Below, in pieces: positions 44,323-56,740 of a stretch of 64,000 nucleotides of DNA (positions within the stretch are counted from its first letter, which is position 1; every line of letters begins with the position of its first letter). The notes beneath the pieces were generated by a model. The model worked only from the letters and a program-made list of their open reading frames with translations. It was not told the origin of the DNA and did no database searches. Made by a program: the position numbers and the translations under genes. The stretch comes from Rhipidocladum racemiflorum (lineage: Eukaryota; Streptophyta; Magnoliopsida; Poales; Poaceae). The DNA is taken from positions 77,274,509 to 77,338,508 of the forward strand of contig CM070577.1 of the NCBI GenBank assembly GCA_036346355.1, read 5' to 3'.

Positions 44323-45558
44323 CGAAATGGGGTGTTGCAGTGTTTGAATGGCCGAAAGAATGGGCGGCGGTAAAGCTCGGCTCTCCTGAGGCCACGGTGG
44401 CTTCCCACTGTGCTTGGTACTGGGATGAACTGCAGCATGGGCGAGGTAGGCCAGCGTGGCTTCTAGCGGGCGCGAATGCGGCTGAGAAACGATAAGGAAT
44501 GAGGCGGTGCCCTAGCTCGGCCGAAGGAACAGAGAGGGAGAGAAGTGTTGCATGCAGGGGAGAAGATGGCCTTGACATGTGGGGTCGGGTCCCACATGTC
44601 AGTTGTTGAACCGGCATGGGTGAGGCGACTGAGGCTGGCACACAGGTCCTATCAGCTCTAGGGTCCACCTAGCAGCGTCTAGAGGCGAGTGGAACCGGCT
44701 GGAGGTCTCTGGGCGTATGGCCCCATGTGTAAGGAGAGAGGGAGGGTGAGAACTAGAGTTTTCCCCTCCAGACAGCACGATAAGTGAATTAATTCACGGT
44801 CCGAAAAACATGTCCAGAATTTTCTAAACTTTTTGACCAAGCTAGAGGCTAAGATATCTATCTCCAGTAAAATTTTGGGGTTGAAATGATCTATGGTGAT
44901 TTAATTAAAAATCTGACAACACAGACTGCACTAGAAAATCATTTCGATTTTTAAATTAGTTAGTCGTCTTAATGAACATATTAATTTTTAAAATTTTTAC
45001 TGAGAGTGTTATTCCATACAATGGACCTACCATAGAATTTCAGAACTATATTAACAATATTTATTTTATTAAAATTCTTTTACTGACTTTTGCAGAATTT
45101 CGAATCTGTATTGTTTAATTGGTAATAAATAGTTAAACTACTTATTAATTTTTGCAAATTTTACTAGATTAAGGTGAAGTAACTAAGATCACATGATAAA
45201 AATTCCAAACACTGGAAGGCTCCACGATTTTCTCTAAAAATCTGACAAAGGTCTGGTCAGGGGTAAAGTTGGCTAGTTTAAATTGTTTTCTATACATTTA
45301 AATGCTTTCACATGGTCTTTTGACCAGCTAAAAGTGATTCTAGGGCTGTCCAAGGTCAGGTGTAAATTTACTAAGATAATTTTCATTTTTTACCATTTTA
45401 CCATTCTATAATTTCCTTTCTTTTCTTTCTCAATTCCAATGATCATTTTATTGACTCAATTAAATCAATTAAAGCACACAAAATCATGAAACACAACATT
45501 GAATTAATTTCACATTTCTAATATTGGATTTTAAACTTTTATAATTTTGAGGATGTTA

Positions 45559-45824
45559 CACTCAAGCCTTCATGGAACCTCAAGACCGGTGGAATCGGAT
45601 TTAGAGCTCATTCCACTAGGTTTGAATCAAAACCCTAAACCCTCCTTTTCCCCCCTTTTCAATCCTTTTGATTTAGCTCAAGAAACCCAAGTTCTAGTGG
45701 TAGATTACCGTTTCCCTAAGTTGCTAGACATAGGTTGGACTCGTAGAAGTAAGTTAGCGTGATCGGTTCAATCCGGGAACCCTAATCGGCTTTTTGTTGG
45801 ATTTATTCGCACCCAAGTCGATTT
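45559..45824 (+). other. Host sequence I, fragment 1
   Basis: 266 bp between the D LTR and solo LTR H. No gene. It ends in gattt (45820-45824), the left target duplication of H. It continues, after removing H, at 51514. Confidence 0.6.
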
Positions 45825-46282
45825 TGTAACACCCCGGCATCTAGTATGCCACGAATTTCACCCAAACAGCTTTAGACACAACCAATAACACATATTTAAC
45901 AATAAATTATAGTAACTACGCTAATTGCTTAACTAAAATTTCGGCAGCATATCCTTTGTTTTTTCATGTTTTGAAGCAACAACAATAGAGGAATAACATA
46001 ATACCAAAATCAAAGACTACAATAGCATGGCAACTAAGGATTTCAGCAACAAATCAACTAAGGATATAAATCTATCCGTCACATGACAAAAATGGACTAA
46101 GCATTTACTCATGACAACCAATGAGGCATCAAAACCATAATCTAGCTCAATGAGTTAACCATCACAACTAAGGAAGGGTATGCCATTGAATCAATGAGTG
46201 ATGGTAAGTGATGTCGTGTATCTAGCTCCCTTTCCCACATGTTGGATTCAAGGTACCTAAAAACATCATAAAACAACAAGCG

Positions 46283-46297
46283 TGAGTTCATCACTCA
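46283..46297 (-). promoter_or_regulatory. LTR hairpin, H
   Basis: TGAGT-TCATC-ACTCA, 458 bp from the LTR 3' end. Confidence 0.6.
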
Positions 46298-48132
46298 GCA
46301 AAGTGTATTGCAATGGAATAGAGCAACAACAGTAATCAATAACATCTTTATTTCATATCATATCACATCATCATAAGCATCTCATAATTCATCTTCATAA
46401 ACATCTCATAACATCTCCATTCATGCAATGCAATGCACATATCTCTTTTCTTAGCACATACCGGTATTGCCGAGTGCACACCCGGCGGTGTGCACCCTCT
46501 TTCCCTTCCATCCCGTGGAGGGTGCCTACTCTTACTGACTCACTCCCATTCACAACCATGGATGGGACTACGAGGTAGGTCTTTCGTGTTCACTACATGT
46601 GAACACAGAGGCTCGCACCAGAATGGGTCACCTCTTCAATTATGAATGCACATATGTCATAAACATGTATGAACTTGCATAAGTACTCAATATGACAATT
46701 GCATAGCCAATATCAAATCATGTTCATCATATCACAAGCAAGGAGCAAGCATGGCAATTAAACACATCATGAATTCATATTGCAACTAACAAGGAGCAAG
46801 CATGGAAATTAAACACATCATGAATTCATATTGCAACTCTACAAATCTAAATGGCCACCCAAGCCCAAAACCATCCCAATACACTTGCCTTCAACCGTGT
46901 GCGACGGAGTGGCGAGATGTTGAGGGCACTCCCGGGGTCACACCACCTGCACAAAGGTACAATAAACTCAAAACATGCCCACAAAGCAATACAAGAACTA
47001 TCATCTACATCTACTTCGCAACCTACTCCCAAAACTCAGAAACAAAACAGGGAATCTGTCCTACGGGACAGCGGGCTTCCAACAAACATAACTTGAGTTC
47101 TACAACTCCAAATAAGGTAAACGAGTATATTTTCTCGAATCTTAGGAGATTTCCCAACTTTTTCTAAGTATTCTCGAAGACTAATTAGGCCTCTAAAGTA
47201 CTCTAATCTATAGTTGAACACAATCTGTCGCAATCACATCACAGATTGGACAACGCTCGGTAAAACATCCATTACTTTTAAATGGCTAGACGGAACCAAT
47301 TAAAGGTAATTGGATTATCTACAACTTTTGTAACAGCCGGCCGACCAGGAAACGCCTCTAAAGTCCTCAAATCTGTGCCCAAAGTCGGCTCTGTAATCTG
47401 GCCGAGAGCAGCACGCGAAACAGATCTACAATCACTTTAATCCCCTCTAACGAAAGCACCTAATTGGGGGTTTTAGACATGGATTCTCTCATCTAACAGC
47501 TCCTAGATCTCCACAAATTAACCACAATTCGTTACCTCTTCTTGGAGATTCGAACGGACGACGAACACCTTCCTTCTCCCGGCTGCTCCTTCCTTCGGAT
47601 CCGCAGCGATTCACCGGAGTTCTCCGGACGAACGATCCTCCACGTGGGGCAGCGACGATCACTGAGGAATGTGGAGGAGAGGGTGGCTGCGTGGGGGTGG
47701 GAGTGTGGCAGCTAGGAGAGGGAACCCTAGAGGGTGCAAGGGAGAAAGAGAGGGGGGGCCGGTGTCGGGACCCCGAATTTGCAAATCCGGACCCTCTGTG
47801 TATTCAGCACTAGTCCAGGAACGCGCTAGTGCACACAGTCTTAACATCGGTGAATATCACAATCATACCACTCGATACTAATAAAGTACTTTTATTTAAT
47901 AGTCAAACTGGTTACTCGACCTTATGGTCAAGTTACAATTATATGCCTCGCAGGGCGAAACTTATTCAGAGAGAAATAATAGCAGCGGAAAATCAAATAA
48001 CTTTGTGGCGCCATCCAGTATACCACACGCAACTGACTGGGCTCGCTTCCCTAAGTAGACGGTTCCTCTTGGAGCTCCTCCTCCAAAGCTGGTGTAGTTT
48101 CCTCTTCAACTGGTGTTGTATTGTGGCAAGGG

Positions 48133-48149
48133 TGAGTACTTGGTACTCA
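48133..48149 (-). promoter_or_regulatory. LTR hairpin, solo A/B LTR
   Basis: TGAGTAC-TTG-GTACTCA, 370 bp from the LTR 3' end. Confidence 0.65.
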
Positions 48150-48453
48150 GCAAGTCATGCACAGAATGCAGCTAATATACTACATGCATGGCTTAACGTA
48201 CACAAAGGAGTGGCTCAAGGTATTTTTGCAGTAAACAGCATTTAACAAGTATCATAAGTAGATTCGAAAGCAGTAGAAGCGAGTAAAGCATAAATAACTT
48301 TTCAAGGAGTTTAATAAACATCTTTCCCAACCTAATCCACATTTCCATCAACATCATTATTAATCCAACCCAACCTTTCCAAACCAAGTTATTTTTGAGA
48401 AAATCTAACCCTTGACTGTAATTCCCGAGCGATGTCCAATACCGCGGACACGG

Positions 48454-48483
48454 CTATTAGAATAGATTCTACACTCTGCAGAG
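48454..48483 (-). promoter_or_regulatory. Paired palindromes, solo A/B LTR
   Basis: CTATTAGAATAG (48454-48465, one base off the palindrome) and CTCTGCAGAG (48474-48483). Confidence 0.55.
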
Positions 48484-50071
48484 GTTATGCACTTTACCCA
48501 CAAGATATAGTCAAACACCACAAAGGCGAGTTCCCGTAACAAAGTCTTTCGGAAACCTCTAACAATACAAGTGGTCCTCCCTGGTTATTGCGCACTAACC
48601 CTTCCCTTAGCTAAGGCGAAGTCTAGGCCAATCAACCGTTAGATGGGTACCTGGCCTCAGCCAGACGCTCCGCATACAACTTACACAAAGGGTGTAGTTG
48701 ACCTCCTGAGGTCCCACAGGTACGTTATTAGCAACTTAGTCAACTAGGTCCGTCCCATTACAGACATGTGGTTGCACGTTAGACCCAGTTCAAAGGCTTG
48801 CAAGGTTAAGTCCTTAGGGTGACCAGAGCAAGACTACCCGAAGAACCAAATCAACATCCCCAATGCCACAACTGGCCCACTTTGATTATTCTTGCCACAT
48901 GCCCGGTCAAAAACTATTTATCAAACCCCACTTGATTACCATGCACCACGTGCCATCAACATCACATGATACCTTTCCAAAACAGGTTCAATATATCATT
49001 AAGTCAATATTAACATTTGTTTGTCCAAAATCATGTCATGAGCACGTAGCAGGTCTAAGCAGTTTACTACAACGGTCTAAAACCATGTTGGCAAGTTAAT
49101 AATGTCCAACTAGTAAACCACAACTAGGGTGACAAGGGGTCATGGCACATACTTAAGTAATCAAGGTGTCATCTGACAAATTGGTATTTATCTAATTCCC
49201 CTATATTTAAATAAAGTATTTTTCTAATTGAACTAGCATGCAATAGTTTAAATCAAAATAGATTTCGAAATAGGATCAACATGGTCAAAGCACAACTTGC
49301 CTTCAAAAAGTACTTGCTCTTGGTCTTGAGTTGGATCCTGAGTCAATACTTCTCCTTCAAAACCTTCCGGCACTTCAACGTCTACTCGTAAAGCGTGCAA
49401 ATAGCAAATACACAAATAAACAATAGGCAAAAAGTGTCCAAACATCCAAATAAAATCCATAAACAGAGAGAACATAATTTTATGAATTTTTAGAAACTGG
49501 AATCGTCAAATTTGGAGTTAAAATGCAAAAGTTATGATTATTTAAAGTTTAAATATTCAATTAAATAATTTTACAGAGAAAAACTTTAGTCCAAAAATTA
49601 AATAAAATTCATATTTAGGTAGGTCTCAATTTTATACAAATTTAGAAATTTGAATCACTCAAATCGGAGTTGAAACGCAAAAGTTATAAGCGTTTGAAGT
49701 TTGAAACAAAATCTGAAATCATTATTTCGAATTAATAAATCATTTTCTTTTTCGGAAATTAATTATTGCGTCAGCATGGACACGTGGCATCCTCTAATTG
49801 GGCGGCTGACGTCAGCCGGTCCATGGACTCGGTACACGCTCGACTCGGGTCTACCGTGGACCCGGTCCATGGTTCACGTGTCGCTAACATGTGGGGCCCC
49901 CCTCGGGTGACGTCACTGCTGACGTCAGCGGGGCTCAGCCCACAGCGCTGACAGGTGGGTCCCACCGATGATGTCATGGGTGACGTCACGGTGCGGTCGC
50001 TGACACGCGGGCCCGGTGTGTCAGTGACCCACGCGCACGCCCGCGTGGCGCGGCGGTTCGGCTCCCTGGAC

Positions 50072-50873
50072 ACGTGGCACGATCGTGGCCGTTGGTTTGA
50101 AATCCGACGGCTAGGATTGGATTTGGGCCTCATGTGCTTGGGGCGCACGGGTTGATCTGGGCCGTTGGATCTTGATCTAACGGTCCAGATCCAATCTAGC
50201 CTGGTGTAGTTCCTGCTACGTGGCACGACCTAAGCCGTTGGATCTAGATCCAACGGTTGAGATTAGATCTAGGATTTTCAACGGAGAACTCACCGAGGGT
50301 GACGTGGCGCGATCTGGGCCTTTGGATCTTGATCGGACGGTTGGTGGAGCTCGGGGTCGGCGATGGCTTCACGGCGGCGGAGTTGCGGCTGCCGAGAGGC
50401 AGCGACCACACGAACGGCGTTTGGGGCGTGCTCGGCGAGGTGAAAGGTCCTCACCGACGCGCTTGACCTGGCTGTTCCGAATCGGGCTCAAGCGGCGGAG
50501 AAACGGCCAGGCGGCGGCGGAATCGGCGTTGCCGTGGCGAAACAGGATTCCAACTCCGGTGAGCTCGTGACGGCAAACGGCGGCGGCTCAGCGAGATGGC
50601 TTGGAACGCAGTGCGCCGCGGAAGAGGGCAACCTCGGGCGATGTCTCACGCATTAAATACCCTCGGGATGCGGCGCCTGGCCGGAACCCTAGCGGGACAA
50701 GGCGGCTACGCGGCGTATGAATCCTGCTCGGACTCGGCGGGGATGACGACGGAGAACCGTCCACGTGGCACGATCTGCGGCCACTATCGCCGCAAGCGCG
50801 GCCCGGGTCCGGTCCTGCCGCGGCTCGGGTGGGGTCGGTCGATCATGACCGATTGGATCTCGATCAAGCGGTC
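50072..50873 (-). repeat. Palindrome-ACGT modules, solo A/B LTR
   Basis: Palindromes at about 50088-50111, 50159-50187, 50234-50258, 50315-50343 and 50848-50873, several flanked by ACGTGGC or CGTGGC on the plus strand (the reverse of GCCACGT). Confidence 0.75.
50652..50659 (-). promoter_or_regulatory. Candidate TATA element, solo A/B LTR
   Basis: Minus strand TATTTAAT in the same GC-rich setting as in A and B. Confidence 0.45.
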
Positions 50874-51513
50874 CCCGTGGGTTTGGGTTCAACGTGGTTC
50901 GGTCGAGTCGGTGGCTCGGGTCGGACTTGAACTTCGAGTCTGACTCTGGATCGGTCTGATGAACAGTACAAACCTACTAGAATTTTCCAGCGATTTAATA
51001 ATTAAAATAATTCCCAGTAATTCATTTAATTCATTAAAAATATCAAAAGACTTCGAGAAAAATTCAGAAAAATTCTGGAAAATATTTTGGATCATTTTGG
51101 ACTCAAATAAAATATTTCCAACAAAATTTTATTTGCAAAGTTTAATTCTTTAATTATTTCAAAATGGAATAAATTCAAATAAATTCCAAATAAATTCAAA
51201 TAAATTCCAGAAAATTCCAAAAATTCACCAAAGTGCAAAATCACACATGAAATTTAAGAAAGCAAAATTTTGGGGTGTTACAGCCGGCCCTAATGGGGAA
51301 AGAAGGAGGGGTGCACATGGGCCTAGGATGGCTGCCTCTCCCTCTCCCTCTCCACTTGGGCCAAAAACCTTCCCCTGCAGGCCCAAAACAAAGCTCCCTA
51401 AGGCCCACGCTCTCCCGGAAAGGCCCAAACACTCCAAAAAGGCGTAAACGCAACATAAAGTCGTACCGTAATGCCGAAATCTATAATGTCACATTCCAAA
51501 ATGTCACAGATTT

Positions 51514-51562
51514 CTTGAGTTCTTGAGATTTTTCCTTGAAACCCTAGTTCCAAGAATCAAGA
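51514..51562 (+). other. Host sequence I, fragment 2
   Basis: 49 bp of host sequence separating the target duplications of solo LTRs H and G. Confidence 0.7.
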
Positions 51563-51567
51563 AGATG

Positions 51568-53761
51568 TGTAACACCCCGGCATCTAGTATGCCTGAATGC
51601 TACCAAACATAGACTAAGCAACATCTAAATACCACAAATAAAGATAAATTATAGCAAAGGAGCAAATGCTAAAACCGAAAATTTCGGCAGCATCTCCTTT
51701 GTTTTGTCATGAATTGAAGCAATAGCAATAACATGGCAAGTCATATCATAACATAAGATATCTAAAGCAGCAATATGAATGGATATAGCATCAACATAAG
51801 TCAATAATACCAAGCCCAACCACTCCATAAACTATAGCAAAGCAAATAAGGAACACAAGCACACAATTTAATCCATACGCCAAGCTTCATGGCATTATTA
51901 ATATGATCACGACTTAAGTTGATAAATCTGCCTATAGGTGTGGAGCTACGTGAAGATGTGTAGCTAATACCCCTTCCCACATGCTGGTTTCATGGTACCT
52001 AAAAACAACATAAAACACAAGCGTGAGTTCAACACTCAGCGACAGCAAGTATATTGCAATGGACCATAAAGAACAATTCAATATTTACATCACTACATAC
52101 CAAGCTCAACATCATGATTAAGTCATTATTTCATACACAACATCATACCCATGTTTAAATCTCATTGTACTCATTTCATCATCATCATCATGTATGCAAT
52201 GCGATGCAATGCACATATCTCCTCGAAGCATATACCGGTATTGCTGAGTGCACACCCGTCGGGGTGCACCCTCTTCCCCCTTCCATCCCGAAGATGGAGG
52301 GTGCCTACTCCTCGCTTCCATTCACCACGATGGATGGAATCACGAGGTAGGTCTTACACAATGGCGCTCCGTATTAGTCATAACTTTCTCACCGACCTTA
52401 CCGGACTAGTTATGACTTTCTCACCGACCGGGCCACTTTACATGCCATGTATGCAATCATGCCATAAACATAAACCATTAATCATTGCATAGCATCATAC
52501 TATACCATTTTCGTCATGTCATGAGCAAACATTAAACATAGCAAGATATCATATCATGTATTCCATTTGCATCTAGTCAAGACTAGCAACATACAACACG
52601 ATACCCATTCCAATACACTTGCCTTAACCGCGGGCGACGGATTGGCGAGAGGATGAGGGCACTCCCGGGGTCACACCACCTGCACATAAGTACCACATAC
52701 TCAACACGTGCCCACAAAACAGTACATACTCACCCATCTACCCCAATTTCGCAAACCACTCCCAAAAACGAAAAACAGAGAATCTGTCCCTCGGGACAGC
52801 AGACTTCAATCTAGCATAACTTGAGTTCTAGTTCACTAAATTAAGTAAACGAGTACATCATCGCGAAGCTTAGAAAATTTCCTAGCTTTCTCTAAGTATT
52901 GGGAAAAGCTGATTCGGCCTCTAAAACTGTCTAATCTACAAAGCAATGCGTTCTGTCCCAAATGAGTCACAGATTTGAACACGCTCGGTAAAACGATCAT
53001 AACTTTCAAACGGCTGAACGGAATTAAGCCTTCTGTATGTTGAATTAAAGGTATTTCAATTACCTACAACTTCTTCAACAGGCGGACGACCAAAATCCGA
53101 CTCTAAAATTGTGAAAACTCTAACCCTAGGTCGTGTGCCCAATCTGCCCGAAACAGAGAACTATGAAATCTCTAGTTTTCATCCAATCTATCCAATCACA
53201 GCACCTCCTCTTGATCTAAAAGCATCAAATCAACCTCTAGATCAGCACCTAGACCAACTCCAAGGATCACCCATACCATACCTTTGCCCGACGAACGACG
53301 AACGCCGAATCCTCTCATCCTGATTTCCCCGATCGTCTTCCTCGCACCGGAACCGCCGGATCTCCTCGTCGTGGGGCTTCCCGATGGAGAGATCAATGGA
53401 ATGACGAGGTGGGGATCTCCTCTAGGGCAGCAAGGGGGGTGGAGAGGGGAGGGGTGGTGGCGCAAGGAGGAAGGAGACAGGGGGGGCGCACAAGGAGGTG
53501 GAGAGGGGGGGCGGCTAGGGTTAGGTGGGGGCACACAAGGGCAGGGGAGGGCACCCCAAGGGCAGAATTTCAGGTCTCCCCCTCCCACATGGGCCCAAAT
53601 CCCCTCCGACTAAAGCCCACGATTCAATCCCTTGGGCCCAAACTCCCCCGGAGAGGCCCAAACTCCCGAAATCGGTCCAGAAACGCGATTAATCCTCGTA
53701 CCGTAAAGTTTTAATCTTGAAATTCACATTTTATAATGTTTCGACCTTCCGTAGTGTCACA
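51568..53761 (-). mobile_element. Solo LTR G (F family, 2194 bp)
   Basis: Plus strand tgtaacaccccggcatctag ... ccgtagtgtcaca with a perfect target duplication agatg (51563-51567 and 53762-53766). Colinear with F and H by eye, including a purine-rich block (53400-53560). No internal region. Confidence 0.95.
52024..52038 (-). promoter_or_regulatory. LTR hairpin, G
   Basis: TGAGT-TCAAC-ACTCA, 456 bp from the LTR 3' end; the loop differs from F and H while the stem is kept. Confidence 0.6.
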
Positions 53762-53766
53762 AGATG

Positions 53767-55525
53767 ACTCTTGAGTATGTCCAAAGTCGCCAAAGTTCGA
53801 TTCTCGTGAAAAGAATCGAATTTGAACTCGATTCGGGTCGGAAATCGAAGTTTGGACTATTTTTGAGTCGAAATCCATTTTCTCATCATTTTCGGGGTTT
53901 GTGAGGTCAAAAAGCATAGAATTGAACAAACGAGCTCGAAAACTTGATAGGGACAGCATGAATGGGTCCCTAGAATCGCTAGGAACCTAGTCATACTCTT
54001 GTGTCGAAGTTCTGAACTCATTTGCGCGAAATTCGACTTTTTGCAAAACTATCCCTGGAAATCTGGCACTACCGCAGTTGTGAGTCCGGTAGTACCGCTC
54101 TAGCGGTAGTACCGGGAATACAACACCGGTAACTAATTTCCAGTGAGGCCCCATTTTGATCTCTGGTGACCGGCACTACCGGGCCGTGGGGCTGGTACTG
54201 CCGCTTTTATAGTAGTGCCGAAGGTAACGCCCTGGTACTTAATTTCCAGAGAGCACACCCCCTTTTGCGAGTTTCCAGTGGTCGGCACTACCGCTGGTGA
54301 AGGTCGGTACTACCGCCCTAGCGGTACTACCGCACATTGGCCGCCGGTACTACCGGGCTGAGGGTAAAAACCCTGATTTCCTTTTCCGATTGAGTTCTCG
54401 TCTTCCATTTTTGGTTCTTATTGGAGTTTGATCCCTTCTTTCCTTATTTTGATCGTGTTATTGGCTTTATTGCTTTTCGTGTAGACGTTGACGTGTCGAA
54501 CGCCGCAGACGACCCCGAATACGTTTCGGAGTCCGATTTCGCCGAAGAGCAAACAGGCAAGCACCTCCTTTGACCATTTTGCTCCTATACATGCAAATCA
54601 TACTTTCTGATTGTTAAAACTACTATGCATGCGTGTATGTTCAATTAAAATGCTAGTTTGTGGGAATTGGTAGTTAAACCCAGATGTGGTGGATTTCCTT
54701 AATCAGAGTTGAACTGAGAACCTTGTAAAACTGTAGACTAGTGTTAGACATAACAATAAGTGTCAAGAGGGTAATAAAGTGTAGTAATTACATACGCTTA
54801 GTCTTGCGGTAGTAATTGCTATAGGAGATTGTGATGCTCTCAATTATATATCTCATGGAACTAATTTGATGGTTGGTTGGGTTTTTGTCGGAATTTGTGT
54901 TCTAGTTCAGGAAATCAATTAGTGGGTTGGTTTTTCCGGTTAAGGGAATAGTTGCATGAGTAAAATGGAAAATACGGAGAGTTTAGACCCGGGCGAGATA
55001 TGTGGAGTTGGTGGTTTGGTTTGGTCTAGTTGGTTCGGTTGGTTGAATGGATCTGGTATTGGATTGGATCTCAAGCCAGGGGCTTGCCTTGGAATGGTTT
55101 TGGTTTCGGTTGAACCCTTGCTATGGGGAGGTTGCGGGCTAGTGGGAGCTCCGAGGGGCCACTGGTGCCGATCCTCTGTGGCCGTAGCAAGTGGGTTTGG
55201 AAGATCTCGCCTGAGTCACCCTAAGGACTGAACTTGATGTTATCACTAAAGTCAAAACGTGCAACGACATGTGCCAGTATGGGATGGCCCTGACCTAGTA
55301 CATTGGGAAGGATTAGGTCTTGCATCTGAGGAGGGCGAAGGGGTATGGACATGCCTGTGGTGTCGGTATGTACTAGGGACTATCTCGTCGCGGCGTCGAG
55401 GGAGAGTTTACCCAATACAACGGTAATGCCTTCTACGGGGAGGTTATGGGCTAGTGGGAGCCCGTAGGGACCACTAGTGGCCATCCTCTATGGCTGTAGA
55501 AAGGAACACATATTACTGGGCCGGT
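53767..55525 (+). mobile_element. Host sequence I, fragment 3: old LTR-like sequence
   Basis: Layout resembles the A LTR read on the plus strand: a gtgtagacgttgacgtgtcg block (54479), a caagcacctcctttgaccat block (54559) followed by gcatgc, then a caccctaaggact block (55217). These parallel A 5290, 5380 and 5860. The rest is too diverged to match. It is cut at 55525 by element B, with ccggt (55521-55525) as the expected target duplication. It is the oldest layer of this half of the window. Confidence 0.55.
54061..54360 (+). repeat. Ten copies of a GGTACTACCG-type motif
   Basis: About ten occurrences, in both orientations, of ggcactaccg, ggtagtaccg or ggtactaccg, several as facing pairs (for example ccggtagtaccgc then agcggtagtaccgg near 54091-54119). 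They could fold into hairpins. Confidence 0.8.
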
Positions 55526-55936
55526 TGTAACACCCCAAAATTTTGCTTTTCTTAAATTCATGAGTGATTTGGCACTTTGGTGAATTTTTGGAATTTTCTG
55601 GAATTTATTTGGATTTATTTGGAATTTATTTGAATTTATTCCATTTTGAAATAATTAAAGAATTTAATTTTGCAAATAAAATTTTGTTGGAAATATTTTA
55701 TTTGAGTCCCAAATACCCTAAAATATTTTCCAGACTTTTTCTGGATTTTTTCTGAGTCTTTTGCTATTTTTAATGAATTAAATGAATTACTGGGAATTAT
55801 TTTAATTATTAAATCGCTGGAAAATGCGAGTGGGTTTGTACTGTTCATCCGACCGAGCCCGAGTCAGACTCGAGTTCGAGTCCGACCGAAACCGGCCGAC
55901 TCGGCGAACCACGTTCGAACCCAAACCCACGGGGAC

Positions 55937-56740
55937 CCGTCGGATCGAGATCCAACGGTCATGATCGACCGACCTCGACCCGAGCCAGATGTCGGACCGG
56001 ACCGGACGGCGCTCGTGCGATCGTGGCCGCTGATCGTGCCACGTGGACGGTTCTCCGTCATCGTCCCCGCCGAGTCCGAGCTGGATTCCTCCGCCGCGTA
56101 GCCGCCGTGTCCCGCTAGGGTTCCGGTTTGTGCGCGCATCCCGAGGGTATTTAATGCGTGAGACATCGCCCGAGGTTGCCCTCTTCCGTGCGCACCCGTG
56201 CCCCCAAGCCATCTCGCCTGAGCCGTCGCCGTTTGCCCGTGCATTTGAGCTCGCCGGAGTTGGAATCTGTTCGCCGCGGTTAACGCCGATTCCGCCGTCG
56301 TCGCCGTTCTCGCCGCCGTTGAGCCCGATTCAAACGGCGAGTCAAGCCGCGTCGGTGAGGACCTTTCACCTCGCCGGAGCACGCCCCAAACGCCGTTCGT
56401 GTGGTCGCCGTCCTCAGCGCCGGCAGCCGCAACTCCGCCGTGAAGCCATCGCCGACCCCGAGCTCCACCAACCGTCCGATCAAGATCCAAAGGCCCAGAT
56501 CGCGCCACGTCACCCTCGGTGAGTTCTCCGTTGAAAACCCTAGATCTAATCTCAACCGTTGGATCTAGATCCAACGGCTTAGGTCGTGCCACGTAGCAGG
56601 AACTGCACCAGGCTAGATTGGATCTGGACCGTTAGATCAAGATCCAACGACCCAGATCAACCCGTGCGCCCCAAGCACATGAGGCCCAAATCCAATCCTA
56701 GCCGTCGGATTTCAAACCAACCCCACGATCGTGCCACGCG
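55937..56740 (+). repeat. Palindrome-ACGT modules in B LTR
   Basis: Palindromes at 55937-55958, 56472-56493, 56556-56577, 56629-56650 and near 56695-56718; GCCACGT or GCCACGC at 56038, 56504, 56588 and about 56735. Fewer modules than in A. Confidence 0.75.
56148..56155 (+). promoter_or_regulatory. Candidate TATA element in B LTR
   Basis: tatttaat, in the same place as in A and the solo LTR. Confidence 0.45.

Larger units (their letters stand above)
40967..45558 (-). mobile_element. LTR3, complete 5' LTR of element D (4592 bp)
   Basis: Plus strand tgtgagaccc ... gaggatgttaca, that is TGTAACATCC...GGGTCTCACA on the minus strand. It is the only full copy of this LTR family here and was used as reference for LTR1 and LTR2. 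Right flank is ctcaa (45559-45563); the matching flank at the far left of the compound is lost, so no duplication can be tested. Confidence 0.93.
47763..51282 (-). mobile_element. Solo LTR of the A/B family nested in H (3520 bp)
   Basis: Plus strand tgtcgggacccc ... ttggggtgttaca, the reverse of the A and B LTRs. Perfect target duplication gccgg at 47758-47762 and 51283-51287. No primer site or polypurine tract beside it, so it arose by LTR-LTR recombination. It is younger than H. Confidence 0.95.
45825..51508 (-). mobile_element. Solo LTR H (F family), split by another solo LTR
   Basis: Plus strand ends tgtaacaccccggcatctag and aaaatgtcaca, same family as F and G. Perfect 5-bp target duplication gattt at 45820-45824 and 51509-51513. 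No internal region: a solo LTR. Its own sequence is 45825-47762 plus 51288-51508, about 2.16 kb, interrupted by the A/B-family solo LTR at 47763-51282. Confidence 0.93.

Noticed and set aside
55864..56592. 242-codon minus-strand frame in the B LTR, also at 50220-50570 in the solo LTR
   Set aside because: GTG start, antisense to the element, built from the palindrome repeats (repeated LDLD-type peptides).
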